64,000 nucleotides of DNA from Asparagopsis taxiformis (Eukaryota; Rhodophyta; Florideophyceae; Bonnemaisoniales; Bonnemaisoniaceae). The stretch lies in assembly GCA_030407315.1 (NCBI GenBank), contig JALQPE010002214.1, positions 1 to 64,000 on the forward strand. The letters are read 5' to 3'. Position numbers and translations under genes: made by a program. Within the stretch, counting starts at the first letter, position 1. Each line of letters begins with the position of its first letter. The notes below the pieces were generated by a model. The model was not told the origin of the DNA. It saw nothing but the letters and a program-made list of their open reading frames with translations, and did not search any database. Below, in pieces: positions 55,174 to 64,000 of the stretch.

Positions 55174-55631
55174 TGTTAATAGTGGCAAGTTGTCAACCTT
55201 GTTGCGTACACAGAGGCTCTCACGTGTACCCGTGGCACCCTTGTCAACTTGTGACGGATGTGGACATCCTCACATCCGACGGTCGACCATATAGCCCCCA
55301 TTCAGGACAAGACACCACAGTATCGTGACTGTCTCTGCGAGATCGCGGGCAGAACCTAACTTCAAAATGTATATGAACCACTTAGGTAATCTAGAGAGAA
55401 CAAGCACAACGAAAACAGCAGATCAATAAATTTTTTTAGTTCGTCCCACAACGACAGAGGAATACCTCAACCCACACTGAAGACCCCGGCTTCCGTGCAA
55501 CGAAGTCACGAAAATCACCTACTACAAACTTAAGTTTGTAGCCACTCCTGCTTGTGGAAGCGTAGCACGTTCCACCAGCAAAACACACTTGATCACACAG
55601 TGACTGTCAAGTCACCCTCAGTACTCTATCA
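55174..55631 (+). repeat. Solo Copia LTR
   Basis: 458 bp from TGTTAATAGTGGCAAG to CTCTATCA, closely similar to the LTR at 10572-11050 (shared GTACCCGTGGCACCCTTGTC and GACGGATGTGGACATCCTCA blocks). No Copia coding sequence lies beside it. A matching target duplication is not seen directly at the ends (CTGCA versus ACCTA). Confidence 0.8.
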
Positions 55632-57130
55632 ACCTACAGTGACGACACCCTGCAAGCCAATGTGTCAGTCAATTCCCTTCACGTACACCAACTAGTAGTG
55701 CCGTCAGTGGCGGCACATTCATTTCGTACTCCAGAATCAGTACTAAAGTGCGATCTCTCGATGCGCATTTATGAAATAAAAAAGCTATCGCAACTTCAAC
55801 AACCACAGCCCGATATGTCAGAAGCGTAATGTCATTGGATAATAATGGACTTCCTCGATGCATAATTTCGCCACTTCATAGTTGCATTCCAACTAGGGAG
55901 CTATCTGCCACTCCTCATAACAAATCATCTCGTCCATGAGAACGCATCCTCCCATTGTTGCCTTTGTCCATTTTCTGTCAACACTCTGCCTATCTATCCA
56001 GTATGCAAACGTGTCGACGCCCGTTTCGTTCAAATCTGGCGAGAAAATCTCATCTCGGATGAACGGCCGAATCGACTAACCTCACCTTGCGCCATTACTT
56101 TCGTACACAGGCCGTGTACACCGTCTCCTTGAGCCATTTTGGAAGCCTCCAACAATGCACATAAATGAATCAATTCTCTTGATCCTCAACTGCACCCCAA
56201 TATTTTCGACAGCTGTCCACACACCGCTTGACAACAGCCGACATACATGTAGGGAAATTCCTGTGACCAGGTGACATGCCAACTGTAATGTCTGCGCAGG
56301 CACATCGTTCCTTACAGTCTGATATTACGCACGACCAACTTGACTCGCAGAACGACACACGATGGCGCTGCGCATTGCTACCATCGATTCCACAACGAAA
56401 CGTCAGGTCGTGACCACGATGGCACACCAGGCACTTGCGTCAATATCCCGCCATCGCCACGCAATCGGTGCACCAATTTTTGCATGAACCAATATCAACC
56501 GCTTGACAACTTCCATCACCAAACATCGACAGTCTTCTTTGCGCGCCAAGCATATTCCGCATAGCTGTATCACAGCTTTACTGCGCGCGAATTGAAACAC
56601 TAAAACACCTATCATGGGACAAGGCGCATATGAATAGGTTGTCGCCGAATGCCGTTTGCATGCGACTCGTCTGTTCGACGTAGCGGCACACAACTACTCT
56701 GTGTGGTGTCTATCACCTGGTCGTATTCCATGCCGATGCAGCAAGCGCGACGCTCGGTATCATGTCCGCGTGGGAAGCAAATGTCACCGAGTTGGGTGCT
56801 GGTAGTCGCCGTTTCTGAAGAAGAGTGCTGTCGAGATAAGCGGTGCATCGATTACCGAGGCGCATGCGTGGCGTCAGTGAACTGGAGTGGTGCACGGATA
56901 CCTGACCAAGAGGTGCATGATGTTCCATGGTGAGTAGTATCGATTCCTCGTTTCCAGTATTCGTGCAACATCGTGACGAGTCCTGGACAACTTCAGCACA
57001 AAAGTTGTGAAATTTGATCTGGCATGTACCTGTTCACTCGGACGCGACTAGATTTGAAAGCAGCACCCGTTTCGCAAATCACGTACCATCTGCACGACCT
57101 TTTGACAATTCCATACCTATGTCAATAAAC
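55632..57130. other. Unassigned region, possible host gene remains
   Basis: Minus-strand frames at 56082-56303, 56170-56427, 56403-56693 and 56612-56848 are short and overlapping. One (56403-56693) has AVIQLCGICLARKEDC, faintly like the Sel1-type text at 20533-22239. No domain is certain. This may be the decayed downstream part of the TIR gene relic at 57131. Confidence 0.25.
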
Positions 57131-57454
57131 CTAACGATAACTTTTGTGGACAGCGCGATCACATGCGTCGCCACTGTCACCAATGCTCTCTGCGTCTGGG
57201 AAACCTGCTGGCGCATGAGTCAGGCCTTGCTCCCGGCGCATTATTTGCACCTGAAATAAGATCCTCGAAAATTCTCCGTCACCACTCACCTTGCCCTCTA
57301 CAGTTTCTGACCGTTGCGCAATACTACGACCAGCAGCCTCGCCATTTCCTCGTTGCTCCAATATAGCTTCCCTGATTTCATCAACAAATTTCCCATGCTC
57401 CACCTTCTCCACAACGCTATCTCCGATCCCCTCTATTCCCGGCACACCACCCAC
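57131..57454 (-). pseudogene. TIR-gene relic (C-terminal segment of a second copy)
   Basis: The frame reads GGVPGIEGIGDSVVEKVEHG then FVDEIREAI. This matches the segment after the TIR core in the gene at the window's right edge (GITGIENFENATNGG ... EAVEKRKTFIGRIVEAV). A splice-like GTGAGT ... TTATTTCAG pair 39 bp apart follows within the frame. The TIR core itself is not found next to it. Gypsy-2 begins 73 bp upstream and may have separated it from its 5' part. Confidence 0.4.
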
Positions 57455-57527
57455 TACCCAGCGACTTTACTATCCTCAACTTGTCCTCTCTTCTTTACTC
57501 TGCCATTTTGCCGGTCTCCGTAGACAT

Positions 57528-57927
57528 TGTAGACATTTGCGAATTGCAGTACAAGCTCGGGAATATTCAAAGATGGAAATTATTTCAACGGAAGGCTACA
57601 AGCCGTAATAACGTGCACACATTCTAATGTGTGGTTGATAATGAGATGAGGTGAATAACCGTCACTTTCAAATACGCAGATGGTTCACAGTCATTGAATA
57701 GAGTAACGGAATAATGAATAGAATAGTATATATAGTAGGTCTGCCTTGAGCAGACAAAGAGAGAGGCACGTGGAGAGAACACGGCAGCCATCAGAGGTTC
57801 TAGCCTACTGACATATCAGCCTTAATAAAGACTGAACATTTCCACTAATTCCAGCACTTCTTGGAACACACTTGGACCCTGCTGCCTCGTTCCTGAGATT
57901 CTCTCAGGAAGTTGACACTGGTTTACA
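57528..57927 (+). repeat. Gypsy-2 5' LTR
   Basis: 400 bp, TGTAGACATTTGCG to GACACTGGTTTACA. Followed directly by AGATATATATCT, the same palindrome that follows the Gypsy-1 LTR. Confidence 0.92.
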
Positions 57928-57997
57928 GATATATATCTGTACTAACACATTTCCGGCCGGAACGAGACACGGCGTCGAAAACAAGTGTGAAAGAAGA

Positions 57998-59494
57998 ATG
58001 GAAGTCCATGGTGATACATCTAACGGCAGCCATTATAATGGAAGGAGCAAGACCTGCCCACCTGCCATTTTCGAGACAATATCTCACCCGATACTGGAAT
58101 CTATAGATCCAGCTGATGCAGTCAAATTTCTACGCGACAGAGACAGATATGAAATGCAAATGTCCCAAAATAACGCGGATGGACATTCTATCAAGCCTGC
58201 ATCGTATCGAGTGTCAATCGATCCTACAGTTCTATCATCTATGTTTGAATTTGGATTCTTTGACAATATAGCGCCAGGAACTGATATACGATATATATCA
58301 GAAGTGCACATCAAGAAGTGCATTGAACAAATTGCTTTTTCACAGATGACTACATGTGTGAACTCAACGGCAATTACAAATGCAGTCAGTTGTATACGCA
58401 TGAACATGAAGATTCAGAGTGCAAAGTCAAGAGTTTATCAGCTCTCTATCGACTTTAACAGACAACTAGAAGACATTGGTTGCAGTGATTTCGAAAATAG
58501 GAATCCAACCATGGCGTCGAAACTATTCACGCTGCGTCTACATCCGAAGTCGCTTAAACTACAAATACAGAACGACTTTGAGTTTATGCCAGAACTCAAG
58601 ACCAACTGGAAAGGGTTTCTCAAATATGTTTCAGAGCAAGCAGAAATTATCGAGCGTGCTCAGGAGTCAGCAGTTATGAGCAATAGCTCACATCTATCAA
58701 GATCTAAACGGCCTGACAGATATGCCGGCCAGCCTCTCACAAAGCAAAGCTCAGAAAGAGCTACACAGTCATCCGATAACCTACCGCGATGCATTAACCC
58801 GAACTGCAACCTCCGCCATTACCTTCGTCATTGCAAGAACACGTCTGAAGCAGATAAGCCAAGATTGATGAGCGAATGGAGACAGAAGAAGAGGCGCCCT
58901 ACAAAGGATAATACTGTGAAGATGACGCGAAAAGTCATACATCAGCGACCTGATGACAGTCACATGGTAGAGACTATCTTTGCCAACGTCGTGGTACGAC
59001 CAGCATGCGCTGACATAGGCAGTTGCATAAATTTGATGCCACCTGATTTGTTTTCCAAACTATTGGAGAAAGGTGCAAGGATGCGCATCGAGAATTTCAA
59101 GACAAACAAGAAATTTGAGATGGCAGTCAGTGAGGATATGGAAGGAAGAAAAGTTTTCGTGGAATGCGACAAGTCAGTCACTCTGGACATTCAGCTAAAT
59201 GTCAGACACGCATCTTCGCTGACGATAAGGAATGTCACCTGGCAAGTTGTAACCCGCCACGCCAACGAACCTCTGATATGCAGAGACCTCCTACGAGCGC
59301 TCGGACTAGATGCCAGAGCAGCACTAGCTGCTGCGTGCGAGACATTTAATAGACAAGTGGATGCAGAGGATCTTCTAGCTGGAAGCGAATATCCAGATGG
59401 AAGTGTTGCCCTCTGTTATCTGAAAATGGGGTATACCATAACGGAGACAACGCAGATGAAACATGTGATGACAAGTCCACATTTCTGGAGATAG
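57998..59494 (+). CDS. Gypsy-2 Gag and protease
   Basis: 498 codons from ATG 57998; an earlier ATG at 57872 lies inside the LTR and is less likely. Gag region (SKTCPPAIFETISHP onward), then a zinc knuckle CINPNCNLRHYLRHC (CX4CX3HX4C), a basic stretch, and the retropepsin-type protease RPACADIGSCINL with DIGS as the active motif (most relatives have DTG/DSG). The last 26 codons after about 59412 are out of frame relative to Gypsy-1, where the same sequence is continuous with pol. The stop at 59492-59494 is thus a product of a one-base deletion, unless the element uses frame shifting. Confidence 0.85.
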   Translation: MEVHGDTSNGSHYNGRSKTCPPAIFETISHPILESIDPADAVKFLRDRDRYEMQMSQNNADGHSIKPASYRVSIDPTVLSSMFEFGFFDNIAPGTDIRYISEVHIKKCIEQIAFSQMTTCVNSTAITNAVSCIRMNMKIQSAKSRVYQLSIDFNRQLEDIGCSDFENRNPTMASKLFTLRLHPKSLKLQIQNDFEFMPELKTNWKGFLKYVSEQAEIIERAQESAVMSNSSHLSRSKRPDRYAGQPLTKQSSERATQSSDNLPRCINPNCNLRHYLRHCKNTSEADKPRLMSEWRQKKRRPTKDNTVKMTRKVIHQRPDDSHMVETIFANVVVRPACADIGSCINLMPPDLFSKLLEKGARMRIENFKTNKKFEMAVSEDMEGRKVFVECDKSVTLDIQLNVRHASSLTIRNVTWQVVTRHANEPLICRDLLRALGLDARAALAAACETFNRQVDAEDLLAGSEYPDGSVALCYLKMGYTITETTQMKHVMTSPHFWR

Positions 59495-59496
59495 GT

Positions 59497-62400
59497 ATGG
59501 ACAAGGAAGAAGACGTGCAGGCAGCATTCTCTAAAATGCTACAAAATGCTGTTGATAATGGTATGTCATCTAAAGGAGTCAACGATCTTCAAAAAGTCAT
59601 GCACAGCTTCCGTGATGTTTTCCGCATACGCCTCGGAAATGATCCGCCGGCCAAAGTTGAGCCAATGAGAGTCCAGCTAATACCACAGACACAGGGTATC
59701 ATTACAAAAACTAGGCGATACAGCCCAGACCAACGAGAATACATGAAACGGTTTCTTATAAGGGCCAAGAACTACGGGTTCATCAAGGAAAATAGGAATG
59801 CAACATGGGCAGCTGCACCACTGTTGGTTCCTAAACCAAAATCAAATAAGTTTCGGTTGACGTTTGACTACCGACCCGTCAACGCTGCCACGCTTTCTCC
59901 TGGTTGGCCTATGCCGCATCTTGAAAGTGAATGTGCCGATTTCGCAGGCAGCAAATGCTTTGCCGCGATTGATTTCTGCTCGGGCTACTGGCAGTTACCT
60001 TTACACGAAGATAGCCAAAGCGCACTCAGCTTCATCACACATGAAGGAATTTGGCAACCGACCCGAACGCCCCAAGGAGCCAAGAACTCAGCGTGCAGTT
60101 TTCAATCACGCGTGGAACCATGCTTCATTTCTATTAGGCAAAATGTGAAAGCATGGCAAGATGACTTTATTATACATCATAGCGATGAGCAAGGACTAAT
60201 ACAGACGTTGGAGCACTTCCTGCAAATATGCAGAACACGAAATCTAAAGATTTCAGCAACGAAGTCCACTCTTTTCACAACGAGTGTGAAATGGTGCGGT
60301 CGACTTATCGACCAGTTTGGAGTCAAATATGATCCCAGAAACCTAAGTGGCTTACAGAAAGTCACAATGCCAGAAACCGCAGGGGAACTATCCCAATACA
60401 TCCATTGTCTACAATGGATGTCCCAATCAACACCTGATTTTGCTAACCGCATTAGCATCATGCGTGATGTCCTGGAAGAAGCTTATAACATGACTGGCAA
60501 ACGCAACAAGCGATCCATCGCAAGCATACCATTGCGAAACCTTTCATGGGGCAGGACACATGAAATTCTATTTCAAGAACTACAAGAAAGCCTTCGACAA
60601 TCGGTCACACTCGCTCATCCAAATCCTGAAATGCAAATATGCATTTTTACCGACGCTTCCGACAATTTCTGGGCGGCAGTCGTCACACAGTGCATTACAG
60701 ATGAACTGAACAAACCTCTGGAATGTCAAAAGCATCAGCCACTAGCTTTTCTCAGCTCAGCCTTTAAAGACAGCGAGCTACATTGGTCTACGTACGAGAA
60801 AGAAGGATTCTCGATATATCAAGTTTTTAAGCGCATGGATTACCTACTTCTAGGTAAAAATCCCTCGCATGTGTACACGGATCATCGTAACCTTCTGTTC
60901 GTGTATAATCCACTTAGTATGGAACCAGCAATGGGCAGACATGTGGTGAACAAAGTACAAAGATGGGCACTATATCTATCCAGATTTCAATATACAATTG
61001 AACACATTTCTGGAGAATCAAACATAATGGCAGACATAATGATAAGATGGTTTGCAGGATATAGAAAGAAGAAGATCGCCTCAAGAGTCACATCCATTAG
61101 GATGACAAAACACATTGCTCAAGATATTGTGCAATCACCCTTATCCCAATCCTTTATATGGCCGAACATGGATACTATACAAGCATCACAACAGGAGCAC
61201 ATAACAGAAGTTCCTGAAGAGGGTAAGCTCAACGAAATACCAATAATGATAATGAACAAAATATGGATTCCCAAACAAGATCTGGAATTACAGATGAAGC
61301 TGCTAGAAATCTCACACTGCGGTTACAGCGGACATAGAGGAACAGAGTCTACTCTAAGCATCCTTACAGAGAAATATTGGTGGGAGACTATGCAGAACGA
61401 CTGCAAAATGTTTGTCAAGAGTTGCATACATTGCATCATGTCAAGAACGGGAAATAGAATACCGCGCCCACTCGGTCACAACGAGATTGCATTGCGTCCA
61501 AATCATGTGCTTCATTTTGACTACTTATATATGGGAAGAGGAAACACAGGAGAAAGGTACGTACTTGTCTTACGGGATGGTTTCTCAAGTTACACATGGC
61601 TGTGTACATCGAAAGGAGCAGACACAGAAACTGTAGCAACCAATATTGCCAAATGGATACATACATTTTCAACTATGGAAATATGGGTGTCAGATCAAGG
61701 CAGCCACTTTAAGAATAATGTCATGCATGCTCTAGCAAGCAGACACCACATAAGGCATCACTTTACAGTCGCTTACTCTCCATGGAGTAATGAGGCAGTA
61801 GAAAGGTGCTGCAAGGAAGTACTGAGAGCAACAACAGCATTAATATCTGAAATGAGACTTGCTCCACAAGATTGGCCGGAAATTATTCAGGTTGTTCAGA
61901 AAGTAATCAACGAATCTCCCGTGGAAAGACTGGGAAGGAGAGCAGATGGTGTATATCGGTCTCCATTGGAAGTCATGACGGGGATAAAACCATCCAGAGC
62001 CGATTCGAACTACATACTGGAAAAGGAGATATCAGTGACACTCAAGGAATGTCAAAGGACAGTGAAGATTGAAGAACTACAATCAGCACTCACAGACATG
62101 CACAAGATAATTTCTAAGAAGATCAGCAAGAGCAGAGAAAGACACATTAAGATTCACAATGCAAGAACCAACATTGTGAAACCTTCTTTTAATATTGGAG
62201 ATTTTGTCCTAGTGCGGAGAGCGCAGGATAAGGGACACAAATTGTCATTTAAGTGGCAAGGACCGAAGCGTATAACCAGGGTTATTAATAGTCTGGTATA
62301 TGAAGTTACAAGTTTGATTAAGAATCAAACCGAAACAGTACATGCAACACGCATATGCATGTATATAAATGACTTGGATGGAGTTACACCATCCAAAGAA

Positions 62401-62649
62401 TTACTCACTCATGCCGAACACACTGAGACGCAATACGAGGATATTAAGTGTCCCAAGCAATTGAAAAAGGTTGGAGAAGAATATAGGGTATTTGTAGAAT
62501 GGGAAGGACTACCTGATACGTGTGATTATACGTGGGAACCCATTGACAATCTGCATGAAGATGTACCTGAGCTTCTCATCAAATTTCTAAAAGACGAGAA
62601 CACAGCAATGGCAATGGAGGCCATAAAGTGGATAACTCATAGCAAATGA
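59497..62649 (+). CDS. Gypsy-2 Pol: RT, RNase H, integrase, chromodomain
   Basis: A 1050-codon frame. Reverse transcriptase about 60-270, with Asp 159 (FAAIDFCSG) and the catalytic pair in AWQDDF (222-223), where Gypsy enzymes normally have YxDD. RNase H about 380-470 (FTDAS, YTDHRN). Integrase: zinc-binding H607, H613, C643, C646; DDE residues D675, D733 and E769, with 35 residues between the last two. A chromodomain near the C-terminus (about 980-1035; FVEWEGLPDTCDYTWEP) should direct integration to particular chromatin. The true N-terminus is upstream in the other frame. Gypsy-1 encodes the same protein in broken form. Confidence 0.9.
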   Translation: MDKEEDVQAAFSKMLQNAVDNGMSSKGVNDLQKVMHSFRDVFRIRLGNDPPAKVEPMRVQLIPQTQGIITKTRRYSPDQREYMKRFLIRAKNYGFIKENRNATWAAAPLLVPKPKSNKFRLTFDYRPVNAATLSPGWPMPHLESECADFAGSKCFAAIDFCSGYWQLPLHEDSQSALSFITHEGIWQPTRTPQGAKNSACSFQSRVEPCFISIRQNVKAWQDDFIIHHSDEQGLIQTLEHFLQICRTRNLKISATKSTLFTTSVKWCGRLIDQFGVKYDPRNLSGLQKVTMPETAGELSQYIHCLQWMSQSTPDFANRISIMRDVLEEAYNMTGKRNKRSIASIPLRNLSWGRTHEILFQELQESLRQSVTLAHPNPEMQICIFTDASDNFWAAVVTQCITDELNKPLECQKHQPLAFLSSAFKDSELHWSTYEKEGFSIYQVFKRMDYLLLGKNPSHVYTDHRNLLFVYNPLSMEPAMGRHVVNKVQRWALYLSRFQYTIEHISGESNIMADIMIRWFAGYRKKKIASRVTSIRMTKHIAQDIVQSPLSQSFIWPNMDTIQASQQEHITEVPEEGKLNEIPIMIMNKIWIPKQDLELQMKLLEISHCGYSGHRGTESTLSILTEKYWWETMQNDCKMFVKSCIHCIMSRTGNRIPRPLGHNEIALRPNHVLHFDYLYMGRGNTGERYVLVLRDGFSSYTWLCTSKGADTETVATNIAKWIHTFSTMEIWVSDQGSHFKNNVMHALASRHHIRHHFTVAYSPWSNEAVERCCKEVLRATTALISEMRLAPQDWPEIIQVVQKVINESPVERLGRRADGVYRSPLEVMTGIKPSRADSNYILEKEISVTLKECQRTVKIEELQSALTDMHKIISKKISKSRERHIKIHNARTNIVKPSFNIGDFVLVRRAQDKGHKLSFKWQGPKRITRVINSLVYEVTSLIKNQTETVHATRICMYINDLDGVTPSKELLTHAEHTETQYEDIKCPKQLKKVGEEYRVFVEWEGLPDTCDYTWEPIDNLHEDVPELLIKFLKDENTAMAMEAIKWITHSK

Positions 62650-62691
62650 AAAACAATGTTCTGCAACACTGACTCACAGAACATGGGGCAG

Positions 62692-63091
62692 TGTAGACAT
62701 TTGCGAATTGCAGTACAAGCTCGGGAATATTCAAAGATGGAAATTATTTCAACGGAAGGCTACAAGCCGTAATAACGTGCACACATTCTAATGTGTGGTT
62801 GATAATGAGATGAGGTGAATAACCGTCACTTTCAAATACGCAGATGGTTCACAGTCATTGAATAGAGTAACGGAATAATGAATAGAATAGTATATATAGT
62901 AGGTCTGCCTTGAGCAGACAAAGAGAGAGGCACGTGGAGAGAACACGCCAGCCATCAGAGGTTCTAGCCTACTGACATATCAGCCTTAATAAAAACTGAA
63001 CATTTCCACTAATTCCAGCACTTCTTGGAACACACTTGGACCCTGCTGCCTCGTTCCTGAGATTCTCTCAGGAAGTTGACACTGGTTTACA
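62692..63091 (+). repeat. Gypsy-2 3' LTR
   Basis: 400 bp, two differences from the 5' LTR. Preceded by ACATGGGGCAG and followed by ACATGCTCCC, the right target duplication. Confidence 0.92.
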
Positions 63092-63095
63092 ACAT

Positions 63096-63523
63096 GCTCC
63101 CGTCTTGGGTATTGTCAGGCATCGGGCGCTGTGAAGGATTGCAATCCAGGTTTTCCACCGATGGCGCATACATTGGAGTAAATAGCGAACGACCCAAAAG
63201 CCCTGGTGATAGTAGGTGAAATGAAAGTGTTTCCTTGCGAGGAAATGCATGCCTTAGTGGAGTTTGCGCCGTTTCACGTATCCTACTGCGATTGTTATAT
63301 GTCCGACAGCGTTGGATTCGCCGTTGCGCAACGAAGGTGGAATAGTCGTGGTTGTAATTTTGAGAACACGTCTTGAATTGAGTGCACCGACATCCACATC
63401 GCGTTATTGACTTTCTGTCATTCTCAATAGACCTGTATGTGCTGCCAATCGCGCTGAACACGTACTCTACATAGACCGATACACACAGCGACCTTCCAGA
63501 ACACTTTTTACTGTAAAATATCT
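63096..63523. other. Region between Gypsy-2 and the TIR gene
   Basis: A 124-codon minus-strand frame (63087-63461) has no recognised domain and partly overlaps the LTR edge. It could be a downstream exon of the TIR gene or untranslated sequence. Confidence 0.3.
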
Positions 63524-64000
63524 TCAGCTCGTCGCTTTACTCGGACCTGCAAGGTTTCCCGTTTCTATGCGTCCCATCGCCATCATCACTGCCTCTACAA
63601 TCCTTCCGATAAACGTCTTCCGCTTCTCCACAGCCTCGTTTCCGCCTCCGTTTGTCGCATTTTCAAAATTCTCAATTCCTGTAATCCCCCTCATTTCCTG
63701 AAGACCTTGCACAACGTCTGCTATCCCATATTCGCTGTTCCACGCCATTCGTTGCAGAAATTCCTCTGTCATCAGCACTTTGTTCCCATCTTCATCCGTG
63801 ATCATCAGTGCATTTCTACAATCTTCCAGCGTTAATCGATAGAACACAGGGATTATAATCACTCCCCTTTCACCAGCACTCCTGAAGCGTCGTAGGAAAC
63901 ACAGTAATTCCTTCATGGTCCATGGACGACCAGCGAATTGCGGTGACAGAATCACCACTGCTATCCTTGCCGTCTCCATTGCACCGTCCATTTTCTGAGG
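63524..64000 (-). CDS. TIR-domain protein, 5' end outside the window
   Basis: Minus-strand frame, open to the window edge. It shows the second half of a TIR domain: ARIAVVILSPQFAGRPWTMK (strand B and the following helix, as in plant and animal TIRs) and then ERGVIIIPVFYRLTLEDC (strand C). A linker with ENFENATNGGG and a C-terminal helix (EAVEKRKTFIGRIVEAVM) follow, ending at 63524. The first strand and helix of the TIR fold would lie beyond 64000, so the ATG at 63991 is probably internal. TIR domains act as NADases or as signalling adaptors in immunity. What follows the TIR in the full gene cannot be seen. Confidence 0.75.
   Translation of the reverse strand, partial: PQKMDGAMETARIAVVILSPQFAGRPWTMKELLCFLRRFRSAGERGVIIIPVFYRLTLEDCRNALMITDEDGNKVLMTEEFLQRMAWNSEYGIADVVQGLQEMRGITGIENFENATNGGGNEAVEKRKTFIGRIVEAVMMAMGRIETGNLAGPSKATS

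Larger units (their letters stand above)
57528..63091 (+). mobile_element. Gypsy-2, complete chromodomain Ty3/Gypsy retrotransposon
   Basis: 5564 bp with two 400-bp LTRs that differ at two positions I can see (CACGGCAG/CACGCCAG and AATAAAGAC/AATAAAAAC), so insertion was recent. Flanked by ACAT on both sides (57524-57527 and 63092-63095), a 4-bp target duplication. Order: LTR, gag-protease frame, pol frame, chromodomain, polypurine-like ACATGGGGCAG, LTR. A single-base loss near 59412 separates the two frames. Confidence 0.92.

Noticed and set aside
57131..57454. Leucine-zipper or kinase gene on the minus strand
   Set aside because: The only match I can support is to the tail of the nearby TIR-domain gene.

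Overview
The window reads as nuclear DNA of a repeat-rich eukaryote: chromodomain Ty3/Gypsy and Ty1/Copia LTR retrotransposons, large cut-and-paste DNA transposons with a Plavaka/CACTA-type transposase, an EF-hand gene fragment, Sel1-like repeat relics and TIR-domain genes. There are no bacterial operons. A multicellular red alga of the Chondrus type is my best guess from the family mix; that is inference, not proof. Almost all of the 64 kb is mobile DNA, much of it nested.

Layout. 1-4701 is the right-hand part of one Plavaka-like element, with a decayed transposase on the minus strand and its terminus at 4701. 5419-9152 is the end of a second, transposase-free member, whose terminus at 9152 cuts a Copia element (pol relic 9153-10580, LTR 10572-11050). 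11051-13198 has no gene I recognise. A Gypsy element (Gypsy-1) starts at 13199. Its gag is cut at 14535 by a 14,812-bp element (14536-29347), and the rest of gag-pol resumes at 29350-33063. The big insert has no transposase. It carries fragments of ordinary genes (EF-hand, Sel1-like, lipase-like, others) between its two repeat-rich ends. The Gypsy-1 3' LTR is truncated at 33262 by the start of the largest element.

33263-54429 (21.2 kb) is the most interesting unit. Between the same two termini it holds an intact 1013-aa Plavaka-type transposase (35705-38746), a convergent 761-aa coiled-coil protein (38824-41109), a 1065-aa fusion of a DPPY-type DNA amino-methyltransferase with a SET domain (41769-44966), and a divergent gene (47601-51535). 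That last gene joins a ParB-like domain to a 2-oxoglutarate/Fe(II) dioxygenase-like domain and is split by one frame change. Together they look like a transposon carrying both a DNA/chromatin 'writer' and a possible 'eraser'. A repeat family with a 16-bp palindrome and a long hairpin occurs 12 times in these elements and sits between the cargo genes.

54430-57527 holds a solo Copia LTR (55174-55631) and a TIR-gene relic. A complete, young Gypsy element (Gypsy-2) fills 57528-63091, with near-identical 400-bp LTRs and a 4-bp target duplication. The window ends inside a TIR-domain gene on the minus strand.

Micro-architecture: the element ends contain tandem repeats (a 24-bp unit, a 43-bp unit in 6/2/3/1 copies) and a degenerate subterminal array with many GGTAAGT motifs pointing outward. 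Several long perfect palindromes are present.
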